Part shown: positions 45,377 to 53,763 of the stretch, one piece after another | Layout: each line of letters starts with the position of its first letter | Position numbering within the stretch: the first letter of the stretch is position 1 | Assembly: GCA_008729055.1 (NCBI GenBank) | Contig: SDUX01000006.1 | Location: 2,468,842-2,532,841 of the forward strand | Reading direction: 5' to 3' | Source of the DNA: Pyropia haitanensis | Lineage: Eukaryota > Rhodophyta > Bangiophyceae > Bangiales > Bangiaceae | Length of the DNA: 64,000 nucleotides | The notes under the pieces: model-generated | Database searches by the model: none | The model's input: only the letters and a program-made list of their open reading frames with translations | Told to the model about the DNA's origin: nothing | Translations under genes and position numbers: made by a program

Positions 45377-46932
45377 GCGGGCCTTTCCGCCCATGGGGGT
45401 TTGAGCAGGTGGCAACGAACGCAGTCAGCCTGTCTGGCGCGCGGGGGGAAGGGGGGACACCGGTCGCGCCGGCGCGCGGGCGACGCGATCTGCTTTTCCT
45501 CGGGGCACGGGACGCCGATTTTTGCGGCGTGCGCTCCCCCCCCGCCGCGCACCCGCTGTGGCGGACGCCGCGTGACACCCCGTGCTGGTCCTTTCCTTTT
45601 GTATGCGTAGCCGGTGGGAAAGGGGGCTGGCGCGCTGTTGGAGGGGAGGAGAAGAGGGGGAGGGGGGTGCGTGAGAGAGGCGGAGCTCCGGCCTGGACGA
45701 TCCTGCAAGCGATACTGCGTAGATGACTACGGTTGCCTACACACCACCCACGCCGAAGCTCTGTGAGCGTCCGACGCTGTTGAGGGAAGGCCCTCTTCCT
45801 CGCACAGCTCAACGCTTGAGGGATCCAGCAGCCAGGGGGTGGCTGCACATACTCACACTGCATGACTGCCGCCGCCCGGGGTCGTTGCCGAAGTGGAAGC
45901 GTCGCCCGCAGCCCGTATGGCTGTAGCCCGCTGTGTCCGACTAGCCGTCCGGCAAGACAGCCGACGGTCCGGATCAGACGGCTCCGACGCACGATGATGG
46001 GAAAGGAACAGGTCAGGCAGATCGACGTCGGCTGCAAACTGCTACATTGCAGAGTGTCGGTCCGTTGCGTGCCGTTCTGGAGCACGGCAAGGACAAGGCA
46101 GTCCCTCGTCCACCCAGTTCGTTCGTCGCTGTCCAGAAAAGGTTCGCTGAAGTACGAATTGTTGATCCGAATTCTCAGGTTGACAAGAACAACCGTGGAT
46201 GAAGACATCATCTGATTGGTCACCAGCCTTTATCTTGTCAAGTTCGCGCCTGGGACACTCGCGGACAGCACCACTAGAGACTTTTTGCAGGATCGTTTGT
46301 AGGTAGTTTGTCGAAAGCACGTGGAAGGGCCTATCCGGTCGACGTTCTGGCAGCTCAGTTCCCACAAACTATCACCGTGGGGATGGCACGCGAGTTTTTG
46401 CCGGAACGTCGGAACTGACGTGCGAGGCTGATTCACCAATACCCACAATACTTTCTGCTCTTGCCTCGCGTGCACACAGTGCAACAGCTGGCACGTCCGG
46501 ACTGTCCTTGGACGACGCCGCCATCATCTCACTACAGACGCCTCCGTGCAGTTGTCCGCGCTACATAGCCTGTCCGATCTCTTCTGCCGCTCGACATGCG
46601 GTTTGAGCTCCTGAGCGTCGATCCCATGACCATCGCCTCCTGCGGCTTCGCCAGTGTTCTTCGACTCGGCCAATGATACCGACAGAACGGGTTGGCACCT
46701 CATGCACGATTTACAATACCTGGCAGGGACTGATCCGGGCGACTTTCGAGCGCACATTTTTGAATGGGGCAATCTCGGTTGGCCCCGTCTCAATTAGAAT
46801 GAGGGTTCTAAAGTAGTGCGCCACATCTGCCGTTTGTTCGTTACCACGGCGTGGGAAGCTTTGTGCGCCCGGCAGCTGGTGCCAGCCGACCACCCCTGCC
46901 GAACCCCCCCCCCCCCCCCCTCCCAGCCGTAC
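45377..46932. other. Gene-poor lower-GC interval
   Basis: GC-rich to about 45,700, then clearly lower GC. No frame has a family motif. I looked specifically on the minus strand for a continuation of the kinase exon (activation loop, APE motif) and saw none. A 17-base C run lies near 46,905. Confidence 0.5.
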
Positions 46933-47337
46933 CCAAGGTCGCAGATCTTGAGCCGGCACGTCTCGTCAATGAGCGCGTTGGCCGGCTTGAGGTCCCGGTG
47001 CATCACCCGCGCCTCGTGGAGGTAGGCAAGGCCCTTGAGCAGCTGCAGCATCAGCAGCTTGATGAGCTGCCCGTCAATGCCCGTCCCGCGCCGCGACTCG
47101 GTGAACCGGTCCAGGTCGCAGGGCATCGAGTCAAACACCATCCGCACGTCCTTGAACGACGCGTCGCGAGGCCACACCATGTCGCGGATGGCGACGAGGT
47201 TGGGGTGCCCCGCGAGGCGGCGGTTGAACTTGACCTCCCGGAGGATGCGGAGGACCATTGGCAGCGACTGGAAGACCGCCTCGACGCGCTTGATCGCCAC
47301 GGGGCGGCCCGTCCGCACGTCAATGGCCGACATCCGG
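46933..47337 (-). pseudogene. Orphan MAPK-like protein kinase exon
   Basis: The minus-strand frame reads MSAIDVRTGRPVAIKRVEAV, then ILREVKFNRRLAGHPNLVAI, then LMLQLLKGLAYLHEARVMHR and DLKPANALIDE...LKICDLG. The VAIK lysine and HRDLKPxN catalytic loop are present; the DFG is DLG. MAP kinases are the closest family (SAID..TGR.VAIK, ILRE...., LLKGL.YLH, LKICDFG). The Gly-rich loop upstream and everything after DLG are missing. AG at 47338-47339 and a GTACGG donor after 46933 would make a phase-2/phase-2 exon of 405 bases, but no partner exons are visible in the flanks. Most likely an exon relic or captured fragment. Confidence 0.6.
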
Positions 47338-48031
47338 CTCCATACAAAACGGTCATCCGGTCGCGATCCTACGAAAGAGCCCACGAACGCCCCACAACCG
47401 CACTGCAAATAGACTCTATTCTCGTCGACGTGAGACAAATTGAGTAATGAGTGAGGCAGACCGATTCCCCAGTCTCATGTGCACGAGACATACTACTGTC
47501 TGTGATTGGATGTGATGCTTTCGTTTGGTGCAAGTGGTCGTACATAAGTTAATTTAATGTACTCGTTATCAGGACTGCAGATTCAATTGACGGGCATCTT
47601 GCTAGTTAAGAACAGTGTGTCGTGGTGGTTTCGCGAAGACCGTGCAAAACACTGTCCATGTTCGAATCGCAGACGGGGATGATGCAGACGCCGGCAAGGT
47701 GGTTTGCGTCACGCAACGGTGGCACTGCGGCGAAGGGCGGACAATGTCGAGGGACGGATGTGGCATGTGAGTGCACCCCGTTCCAGTCTGCGAAAGACAC
47801 CGGTGCGGATTGCAGCAGCATCGGTCGCTACTCTCCTGTGGCCGCCCCCACCGGGCCTTCGCGCGGCTGAGACTTTTGCCCCCACCCCTTTCCCCCACCC
47901 CGCCTGCTCCCTCATCCATGCGCTGAGCCTCTATTTCGTCAGTGTCGGTTGTTTGGAGTAGCTGAGGAGGTGGCTTGGGCTCTCTACCCCCCCCCTTCTC
48001 CAACAGCGGCGGCCGTTGGTGATCCCCCACA
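47338..48031. other. Intergenic; upstream region of the succinyltransferase gene
   Basis: Lower GC to about 47,700, then pyrimidine-rich leader sequence (47,830-48,000) before the ATG. No gene recognised. Confidence 0.5.
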
Positions 48032-49441
48032 ATGCAGTTTGTCCTGCGCGGTCGATTGCTGTCGGCGATCACCCGGACGGCGGGGTGGTCCCGCGGTCGC
48101 TCGTCGCTGTCGGCTGGTCTGAGCAGAGCGTCTGGCCTGGGCAGTGCGTCTGGCTTGGCCACCATCGCGCCATCCGGCGCTCGTGTCGGGCTTGCGACGC
48201 CGTGCAGTGATGGCCTTCGTCTGATGGTGACCAGTCGTGGCGGGTTTGTCGGGTTTGTCTGCCGTGGCACTGGTGCGTCGGCTGCTGGCTTTACTCCGTC
48301 ACGATCCCTGTCGGCGGCCGTGGAAGCCCCGGAGGACACGCTGACAGTTCCCGAAATGGGGGAGAGCATCACCGAAGGCACGGTCGCCGCGTGGCTGGTG
48401 GAGAATGGTCAGACGGTAGAACAGGACGAGATTGTCGTTCAGATCGAGACGGATAAGGTGACCGTTGACGTCCGTGCGCCTTCGGACGGGATGCTGGTGA
48501 AGCAGAAGGCTGCCGTTGGGGACACCGTCGCGGTTGGTCAGCCGCTGGCGGCGATGCGCCTCGGCGCTGCCGCCGCCGCCGAGGCCTCTGCTAAGAGCAC
48601 GTCAGAGTCGCCGGCTCCAGAGGCGGCTCCAGAGGCGGCTGGGACTGCGGGCGACGCATCGCCGGCCTCGGCGGAGCCCCCCTCGGCCCAGGAGTCCGTG
48701 CCCGTCCCGCCCAAAAAGCAGATCAACCTGTCGGAGAGTGGGGAGCGTCGCGTCAAGATGACACGCATGCGCAAGCGCATTGCGGATCGGCTGAAGGAAG
48801 CTCAGAACACGGCGGCGATGCTGACTACCTTTAACGAGGTGGACATGTCGGCGCTGATTGACCTGCGCAACGAGTACAAGGACGCGTTTGAGAAGCGGCA
48901 TGGGGTGAAGCTGGGCTTCATGTCTCCCTTCATCAAGGCCGCCACGGTGGCGTTGCAGGAACAGCCAGAGGTGAACGCTTTCATCGACGGCGACGACATT
49001 GTGTATCGTGACTACGTGGACGTGTCGGTGGCCGTGTCGACGCCGACGGGTCTGGTCGTGCCCGTCCTGCGGTCGTGCGAGAAGATGGGCTTTGCTGAGA
49101 TTGAGAAGACCATCACCAACCTGGGCGCCCGCGCGCGCGGGGGGCAGCTGGGCATTGACGAAATGCAGGGCGGTACCTTCACCATCTCGAACGGGGGCGT
49201 CTTTGGCTCGCTCCTGTCGACGCCCATCATCAACATGCCTCAGTCAGCCATCCTGGGCATGCATATCATCCAGAAGCGTGCCATGGTGGTTGGCAACGAA
49301 ATCCAGATCCGCCCCATGATGTACCTTGCCCTGTCGTACGACCACCGTCTTATTGACGGTCGGGAAGCGGTCACCTTCCTGCGGCGCATGAAGCGGCTGG
49401 TGGAGGACCCGCGGCGGCTGCTGCTCGAAGTGGACATGTAG
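48032..49441 (+). CDS. DLST: Dihydrolipoamide succinyltransferase, E2 of the 2-oxoglutarate dehydrogenase complex, mitochondrial
   Basis: Transfers succinyl groups from the lipoyl arm to CoA in the TCA cycle. The 469-residue protein starts [18 protein letters not shown], an Arg/Ser-rich mitochondrial presequence of about 100 residues. The lipoyl domain follows ([20 protein letters not shown]; lipoyl Lys142 in ETDKVTV), then an Ala/Pro/Ser linker without an E1/E3-binding domain, as in other eukaryotic DLST proteins. The catalytic domain (about 235-469) contains [38 protein letters not shown] and the active-site motif DHRLIDG (His438). Single exon. It is convergent with the GTP/GDP carrier gene 617 bases downstream. 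Confidence 0.97.
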   Translation: MQFVLRGRLLSAITRTAGWSRGRSSLSAGLSRASGLGSASGLATIAPSGARVGLATPCSDGLRLMVTSRGGFVGFVCRGTGASAAGFTPSRSLSAAVEAPEDTLTVPEMGESITEGTVAAWLVENGQTVEQDEIVVQIETDKVTVDVRAPSDGMLVKQKAAVGDTVAVGQPLAAMRLGAAAAAEASAKSTSESPAPEAAPEAAGTAGDASPASAEPPSAQESVPVPPKKQINLSESGERRVKMTRMRKRIADRLKEAQNTAAMLTTFNEVDMSALIDLRNEYKDAFEKRHGVKLGFMSPFIKAATVALQEQPEVNAFIDGDDIVYRDYVDVSVAVSTPTGLVVPVLRSCEKMGFAEIEKTITNLGARARGGQLGIDEMQGGTFTISNGGVFGSLLSTPIINMPQSAILGMHIIQKRAMVVGNEIQIRPMMYLALSYDHRLIDGREAVTFLRRMKRLVEDPRRLLLEVDM

Positions 49442-49540
49442 AGCGTTGTGGGCGAGACGCACAGGCAGGGTCCACTGCCATCTTCACCTGTGGCGAAGTA
49501 GACATGTAGAGCATCGCGGGGTGAGACGCACCGGCAGGGG
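49427..49540 (+). repeat. 68-base-period duplication spanning the DLST stop codon
   Basis: GAAGTGGACATGTAGAGC at 49427-49444 recurs as GAAGTAGACATGTAGAGC at 49495-49512. Both are followed by a G-rich stretch, GAGACGCAC and GGCAGG. The last codons and stop are therefore copied into the 3' untranslated region. Confidence 0.85.
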
Positions 49541-50058
49541 TATGCCATCCTTTGCTGTCTGACCTGTGTGTTGAGGGCGTGTGGCGTACTGGCTCTGCCC
49601 CTGTTTTTTTGTTGTTGTGTGTCCAGCAGGCCACGAGTAGGGCACGCGGTGCTCTGACTGTGGATCCCCATCGGGGAGCGCGGTATTCTGGCTGTCCATG
49701 GACTTCCCACCCTCGGCTTATTCTTTTTGAGTGTCGGCGCACACGCCACTTTTTCGATGTCGGCACGGGCACTTCAAGAAACACGCCACGATGTAGCAGT
49801 TGCAAGGAGCTCGCATGGTGCAAGGAGCTCGCATGGTCCCAGTCGCTGATGAATTGACACTTCTGTCTGGACCTGCGCGGGGTAGTGAAGTTCGGTGACG
49901 GTCCCGGGATCGTGACCTTTGAAGTGAGCTGACAACCCCGTCACACACAAGGCGCGGAACCAGGGAATGTCATAGCAGCCCAAACATTCATTCGCCTGGA
50001 GCTCACACATGAGTGCCGTACAAAACTTTGTTCCCCATCCTGGGGCGCGACTTCCTAC
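49442..50058. other. Convergent 3' region between DLST and the carrier
   Basis: No gene. It holds the stop-codon duplication above and an exact 18-base tandem repeat at 49801-49836. Confidence 0.6.
49801..49836. repeat. 18-base perfect tandem duplication
   Basis: TGCAAGGAGCTCGCATGG occurs twice without interruption. Confidence 0.9.
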
Positions 50059-51045
50059 TCAGGCGCTGTCGCTGGACGCCTCGAACCACCGTTCCAGCGT
50101 CGCAATCGTGTGCTGCGCAATCGTGAACGAGAAGACCAACTTGGGCCCGACGACCAGCAGCTTGGGCACGAGGCCCTTGAAGAAGGCGCCCGGCCCCTCG
50201 TGGCGGACCAACTCCCGCAGCAGCTGCCCCCCCGTGACGGTGGAACCAAAATCCCGCGTCTGCAGCCGCGTTTTGATCACATCCAGCGGGGACGCGACGG
50301 TAATGGACGCAACGCCACCCGCGACGGAGGCCACAAAATTCTGGCCAAACGTCGCGTCGTTGTAGCGCTGCAGCCCAAACACCCGCTCCTTGACCAGCGC
50401 GGAAGCGCCAAAGAGAGAGAAGGAGCCTGGCGCGTTACGGGCGGCCGTCCAGCCAGCACCCCGGTAGAGGCCACGCAGGGACTCTTGTCGCAAAACGCTG
50501 ACCAGGCCCCTGCCCCGCAGCGCCTCGGGGTTGTTCTGGGACTTGATCTTGAGCACATCCAGCGGCAGCAGCACAATCTCGCCCACCCCAATCAGCGCCC
50601 CTGCGCTGGCGTGGAGCAACGGCTTGGCTCGAGAGTCACCCACAACGCGCGCGACCGACGCTTGGTACCGGCGGGTGAGGGCCTCGGTCACGACCGGCTG
50701 GCCCCCAAACTTGTACACCCGCTGCGCGATTTTGTAGCCCGCCGCAAAGGACAGCCCAGGGAACAGGCTGGTGTACTTGACCAACGCTGACGGGGATGCG
50801 TGGGCGTCCCGGAAGATCACTCGGGAGTAGGCATCGACGGAAACGGACATGGGTGCGCCGGGCACCCGGATTTGGCCTGGTTCGTTCATCAGCCGCTTGG
50901 CCACCGTGTCCACAGGGTGGAAGCCAAAGAGTTCAATGACGCCGGCGAGGGAAGAGCCAACAAGGCGGGCGGAGCGCTTCCCGGCCTTACCAGATGGTGG
51001 CGCCGGGGGGGGGACGCCATCGCTCTCGGGGGGCGGCGGGGACAT
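50059..51045 (-). CDS. GGC1: Mitochondrial GTP/GDP carrier (SLC25 family, Ggc1-like)
   Basis: Inner-membrane antiporter that brings GTP into the matrix in exchange for GDP. The 328-residue protein has three mitochondrial-carrier repeats with signatures FHPVDTVAKRLM, LLPLDVLKIKSQ and ASPLDVIKTRLQ. Blocks such as VIFRDA, LFPGLSFAAGYKIAQRVYKF, GGQPVVTEAL, GEIVLLPLDVLKIK, YRGAGWTAARNAPGSF and FFKGLVPKLLVVGPKLVFSF match the fungal Ggc1 subfamily rather than generic carriers. The start at 51045 (MSPPPPESDG) is the first in-frame ATG; upstream in-frame codons are not ATG. The N-terminus is Pro-rich. Single exon. Confidence 0.93.
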   Translation of the reverse strand: MSPPPPESDGVPPPAPPSGKAGKRSARLVGSSLAGVIELFGFHPVDTVAKRLMNEPGQIRVPGAPMSVSVDAYSRVIFRDAHASPSALVKYTSLFPGLSFAAGYKIAQRVYKFGGQPVVTEALTRRYQASVARVVGDSRAKPLLHASAGALIGVGEIVLLPLDVLKIKSQNNPEALRGRGLVSVLRQESLRGLYRGAGWTAARNAPGSFSLFGASALVKERVFGLQRYNDATFGQNFVASVAGGVASITVASPLDVIKTRLQTRDFGSTVTGGQLLRELVRHEGPGAFFKGLVPKLLVVGPKLVFSFTIAQHTIATLERWFEASSDSA

Positions 51046-51739
51046 GGTGGCTGCAGACCAGGATGTCAGCAAGAGGCGAACCCCGCAGGTAGTGGGAAGA
51101 ACCCTGCAACGACAATGAAGAAAGCCGCGTAGCAGAAAGGGGAGGGTGCGAAGGCGGGGGCGGAAGAGGGTCGACAGAGGTAGACAAGCAGCAGCAGGAA
51201 GGACCGGCGACGAGGATGGCTAAGCTTTGGCCTCGCGACGACAGCGACAGCGGTGAGAGCCGGTTGTTGGGCCACCAATGATTGGGCTGGAACAGTGGGC
51301 GTTCCCGACGGCGTCCCTTGGCAAGTTTGCTTGGTGGGTGGCAGTCTAATCATTACCTGAATGTAATTGTGAAACAGCTGCAGACGATGAACATTTCAGA
51401 GTGTCTCGTGAGTCTTGGATAACGCGAGAGAAGGCACAGTCGCCCAGCGAGACATGAGCGAGGAACAGGAAGATCGCACTACAGACTTGCCTTGGGACTT
51501 GGTCGCATCGTCAAGCAGCCACAACAGAATAGGACCATGGTCCCTACTCGCGCACCCGCGGGAGCTACTGGAAAGGCAAGCGCACTTAGCTGGTTTCGCA
51601 CAGGTGGTCTGACACCACCTCCAGCATAGGTCAGAGCACCTTTCATAGCCGCCGGTATAAATGCCTGTTACAAAAAAAGGAAAAGGCCATCTAGAAGAAC
51701 AACAGAAACAGGCAAAAAGACCAAGAAAACAGTACAGCA
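51046..51739. other. Intergenic between the carrier and malate dehydrogenase
   Basis: Moderate GC with A-rich tracts (51,665-51,735). It is upstream of the carrier start and downstream of the malate dehydrogenase stop. No gene recognised. Confidence 0.55.
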
Positions 51740-53189
51740 TCAAGACGAAAGGGCGTTCTTCACCGCCGCCTGGAACCGAGCGGGCAGCGACTTGGACGCC
51801 TCCTGAACACGCGCCTTGTCATTGGCCATCCACGCGTCCTTGAGGTCCACCAGCTTCTGCAGCGGCACGCCCGAGTCGTAGCTAGACGGCAGCAGGTGCC
51901 GCACCGCGTCCCGCTCAGCCACCAGCTCCGCCTCCGTGGCGTTCATCATCTTGGCACTGTACTCGTCCACGGGGAGGCCCTTAACCCGCGTGTAATGCAG
52001 GCCCTCGCACGCGCATGGCACCGAGTACCACAGGCCGCCGCCAATGCCGTACGAGCCGTCCGACAGTACGCCAATGCTCTGCCACTTGTCGCTGCCCAGG
52101 TGGACGTCCCGAATGTTGTCAATGGCAGCGGAAGCGGCCGAAGCCGCCGACGAAGCACCCCGCGCCGCAATGACCTCCGCGCCCCGCTTTTGCACGCGCG
52201 ACACAAAGTCGCCGGTCAGCCACTTCTCGTCCTTGATCACATCCTTGGCCCACTTGCCGCCAATGCGCGCGTGCGACACGTCAGGGTACTGGGTGGCCGA
52301 GTGGTTGCCCCAGATGATCACCCGGTCCACGTCCTTCACGTCCACGCCCGCCTTCTCGGCGAGCATTCCCTCGGCGCGCGACTGGTCCAGGCGGGTCATG
52401 GCCATAAACTGATCCGGTACCATGTCCGGCGCGTTGGCCGCCGCCACCAGCGCGTTGGTGTTGGCCGGGTTGCCCACAATAAGCACCCGCCCACCAGGAG
52501 CGGCGGCCGCCGACAGGGCCTTGCCCTGGTCGGCAAAGATGGCCGCGTTGGCCGAGAGCAGGTCCGACCGCTCCATGCCCTGCTTGCGGGGCATGGCGCC
52601 GACGAGAAGGGAAAAGTTGGCGTCACCAAAGCCCTCCTCCAGATCCGACGTGCCCTTCACCGAATCGAGCAGCGGGAAGGCCCCGTCCTCCAGCTCCATC
52701 ATAACCCCTTTCAGTGGCGCCATCCCCTGCTTAGTCTCAATCAGCTGCAGGCGGACGGGCTGGTCCTTCCCCAGCATCTCACCACTGCGGGGACAATGGC
52801 CGACACAAAAAAGCAGCGACCCAAAACAGCAAGAACGTCAGTAAATGAGCGACCACGCCGCAGATAACGCGCAAGCGACCGCCGCGACCCCTCCACCACC
52901 AGGGGCTCGTCACTGGAACGCGCCACATCGGCAAGCACGGCACGCTGCCGCCCACCGCCCCGCCCAAGCACAGTCAAACACCAACATGGCCCGCACAAAT
53001 AGGGTTCCCACGGGTCCATTTCCCCTCTTCCGCCCAAGGCAGACCTCGAACCGGCAGTCGCCCGCTCACGCACCTGGCGATCCGCATCAGCAGCGCGTAG
53101 CCGATCTGGCCCGCCGCCCCCGTGACCGCCACCGTCAGTGGGGGCATCAGGTCCGGCTTGCCGGCGGCGGCGGCGAGAGATCGCCCGCC

Positions 53190-53222
<33 letters not shown>

Positions 53223-53312
53223 GGGCCCCGCCCGCCGCAGCGTCGACCCGACCGACGGCCGCGCCGCGGCAGACGCCGCGGCGGCGACCGCCGCTGCCGA
53301 ACGGGCAAACAT
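51740..53312 (-). CDS. MDH: Malate dehydrogenase with organellar-type N-terminal extension, two exons
   Basis: Interconverts malate and oxaloacetate. Exon 1 is 53074-53312, the intron is 52785-53073 (289 bases, donor GTGCGT, acceptor CCCCGCAG, phase 2) and exon 2 is 51740-52784; total 427 residues. Residues 1-55 are Ala/Arg/Ser-rich ([12 protein letters not shown]), suggesting plastid or mitochondrial import. The NAD-binding loop [11 protein letters not shown] is at about 67-77, followed after the splice by [10 protein letters not shown]. Other motifs are [37 protein letters not shown] and [13 protein letters not shown] with catalytic His241. GNHSxTQxPD marks the cytosolic/bacterial/NADP-MDH clade, not the classical mitochondrial one. 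An acidic Glu in LQLIET, after the second strand, favours NAD over NADP. Its upstream region is shared divergently with SF3B1. Confidence 0.95.
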
Positions 53313-53763
53313 AATGGCGCGGGGAGTGGGGGAGACGGAGGATTGACTAGAACGAAAAGAAGAGCTGCAGCGGGGGGAGTAGGGTCGTGACGACGGGCAC
53401 GTCGCCAACGGCAGAGCCGGTGCCAGAGGCGCGCGCTGCGGTCGTTCACGCTCTCCCCCTGCGTGATGAGGATAGACTGGGGGCCAAGAGACACGAGGGA
53501 GTCGTGTGGTCGGTGATGGTCTGCGTGGGCAATGATAAGCCGCGGTCGATTCGATCGACTCTTACTCTAGTTAAGTTCATTTTAAGGCATCATGAAATAG
53601 CGCCATAAGATTCTTAGAACTTGCGTTCAGTGCGTCGTACTTGCCTGGACGACGTGCGGACGGAGGTGGTGGTGACGAACGCCGGCTGTTGCCACCTCCA
53701 CGCTGACCCGCCGCACATCACAGCGCTACGGTCTCCTTCCGTTTGCCGTCCCGCACCGCCGCC
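53313..53763. promoter_or_regulatory. Divergent intergenic region of MDH (-) and SF3B1 (+)
   Basis: The 451 bases between two divergent start codons must hold both promoters. A lower-GC stretch at about 53,550-53,620 (TTAAGTTCATTTTAAGG) stands out. No consensus core element is certain. Confidence 0.5.

Noticed and set aside
45377..46932. Remaining exons of the kinase gene
   Set aside because: I looked for activation-loop and APE motifs on the minus strand and saw none.
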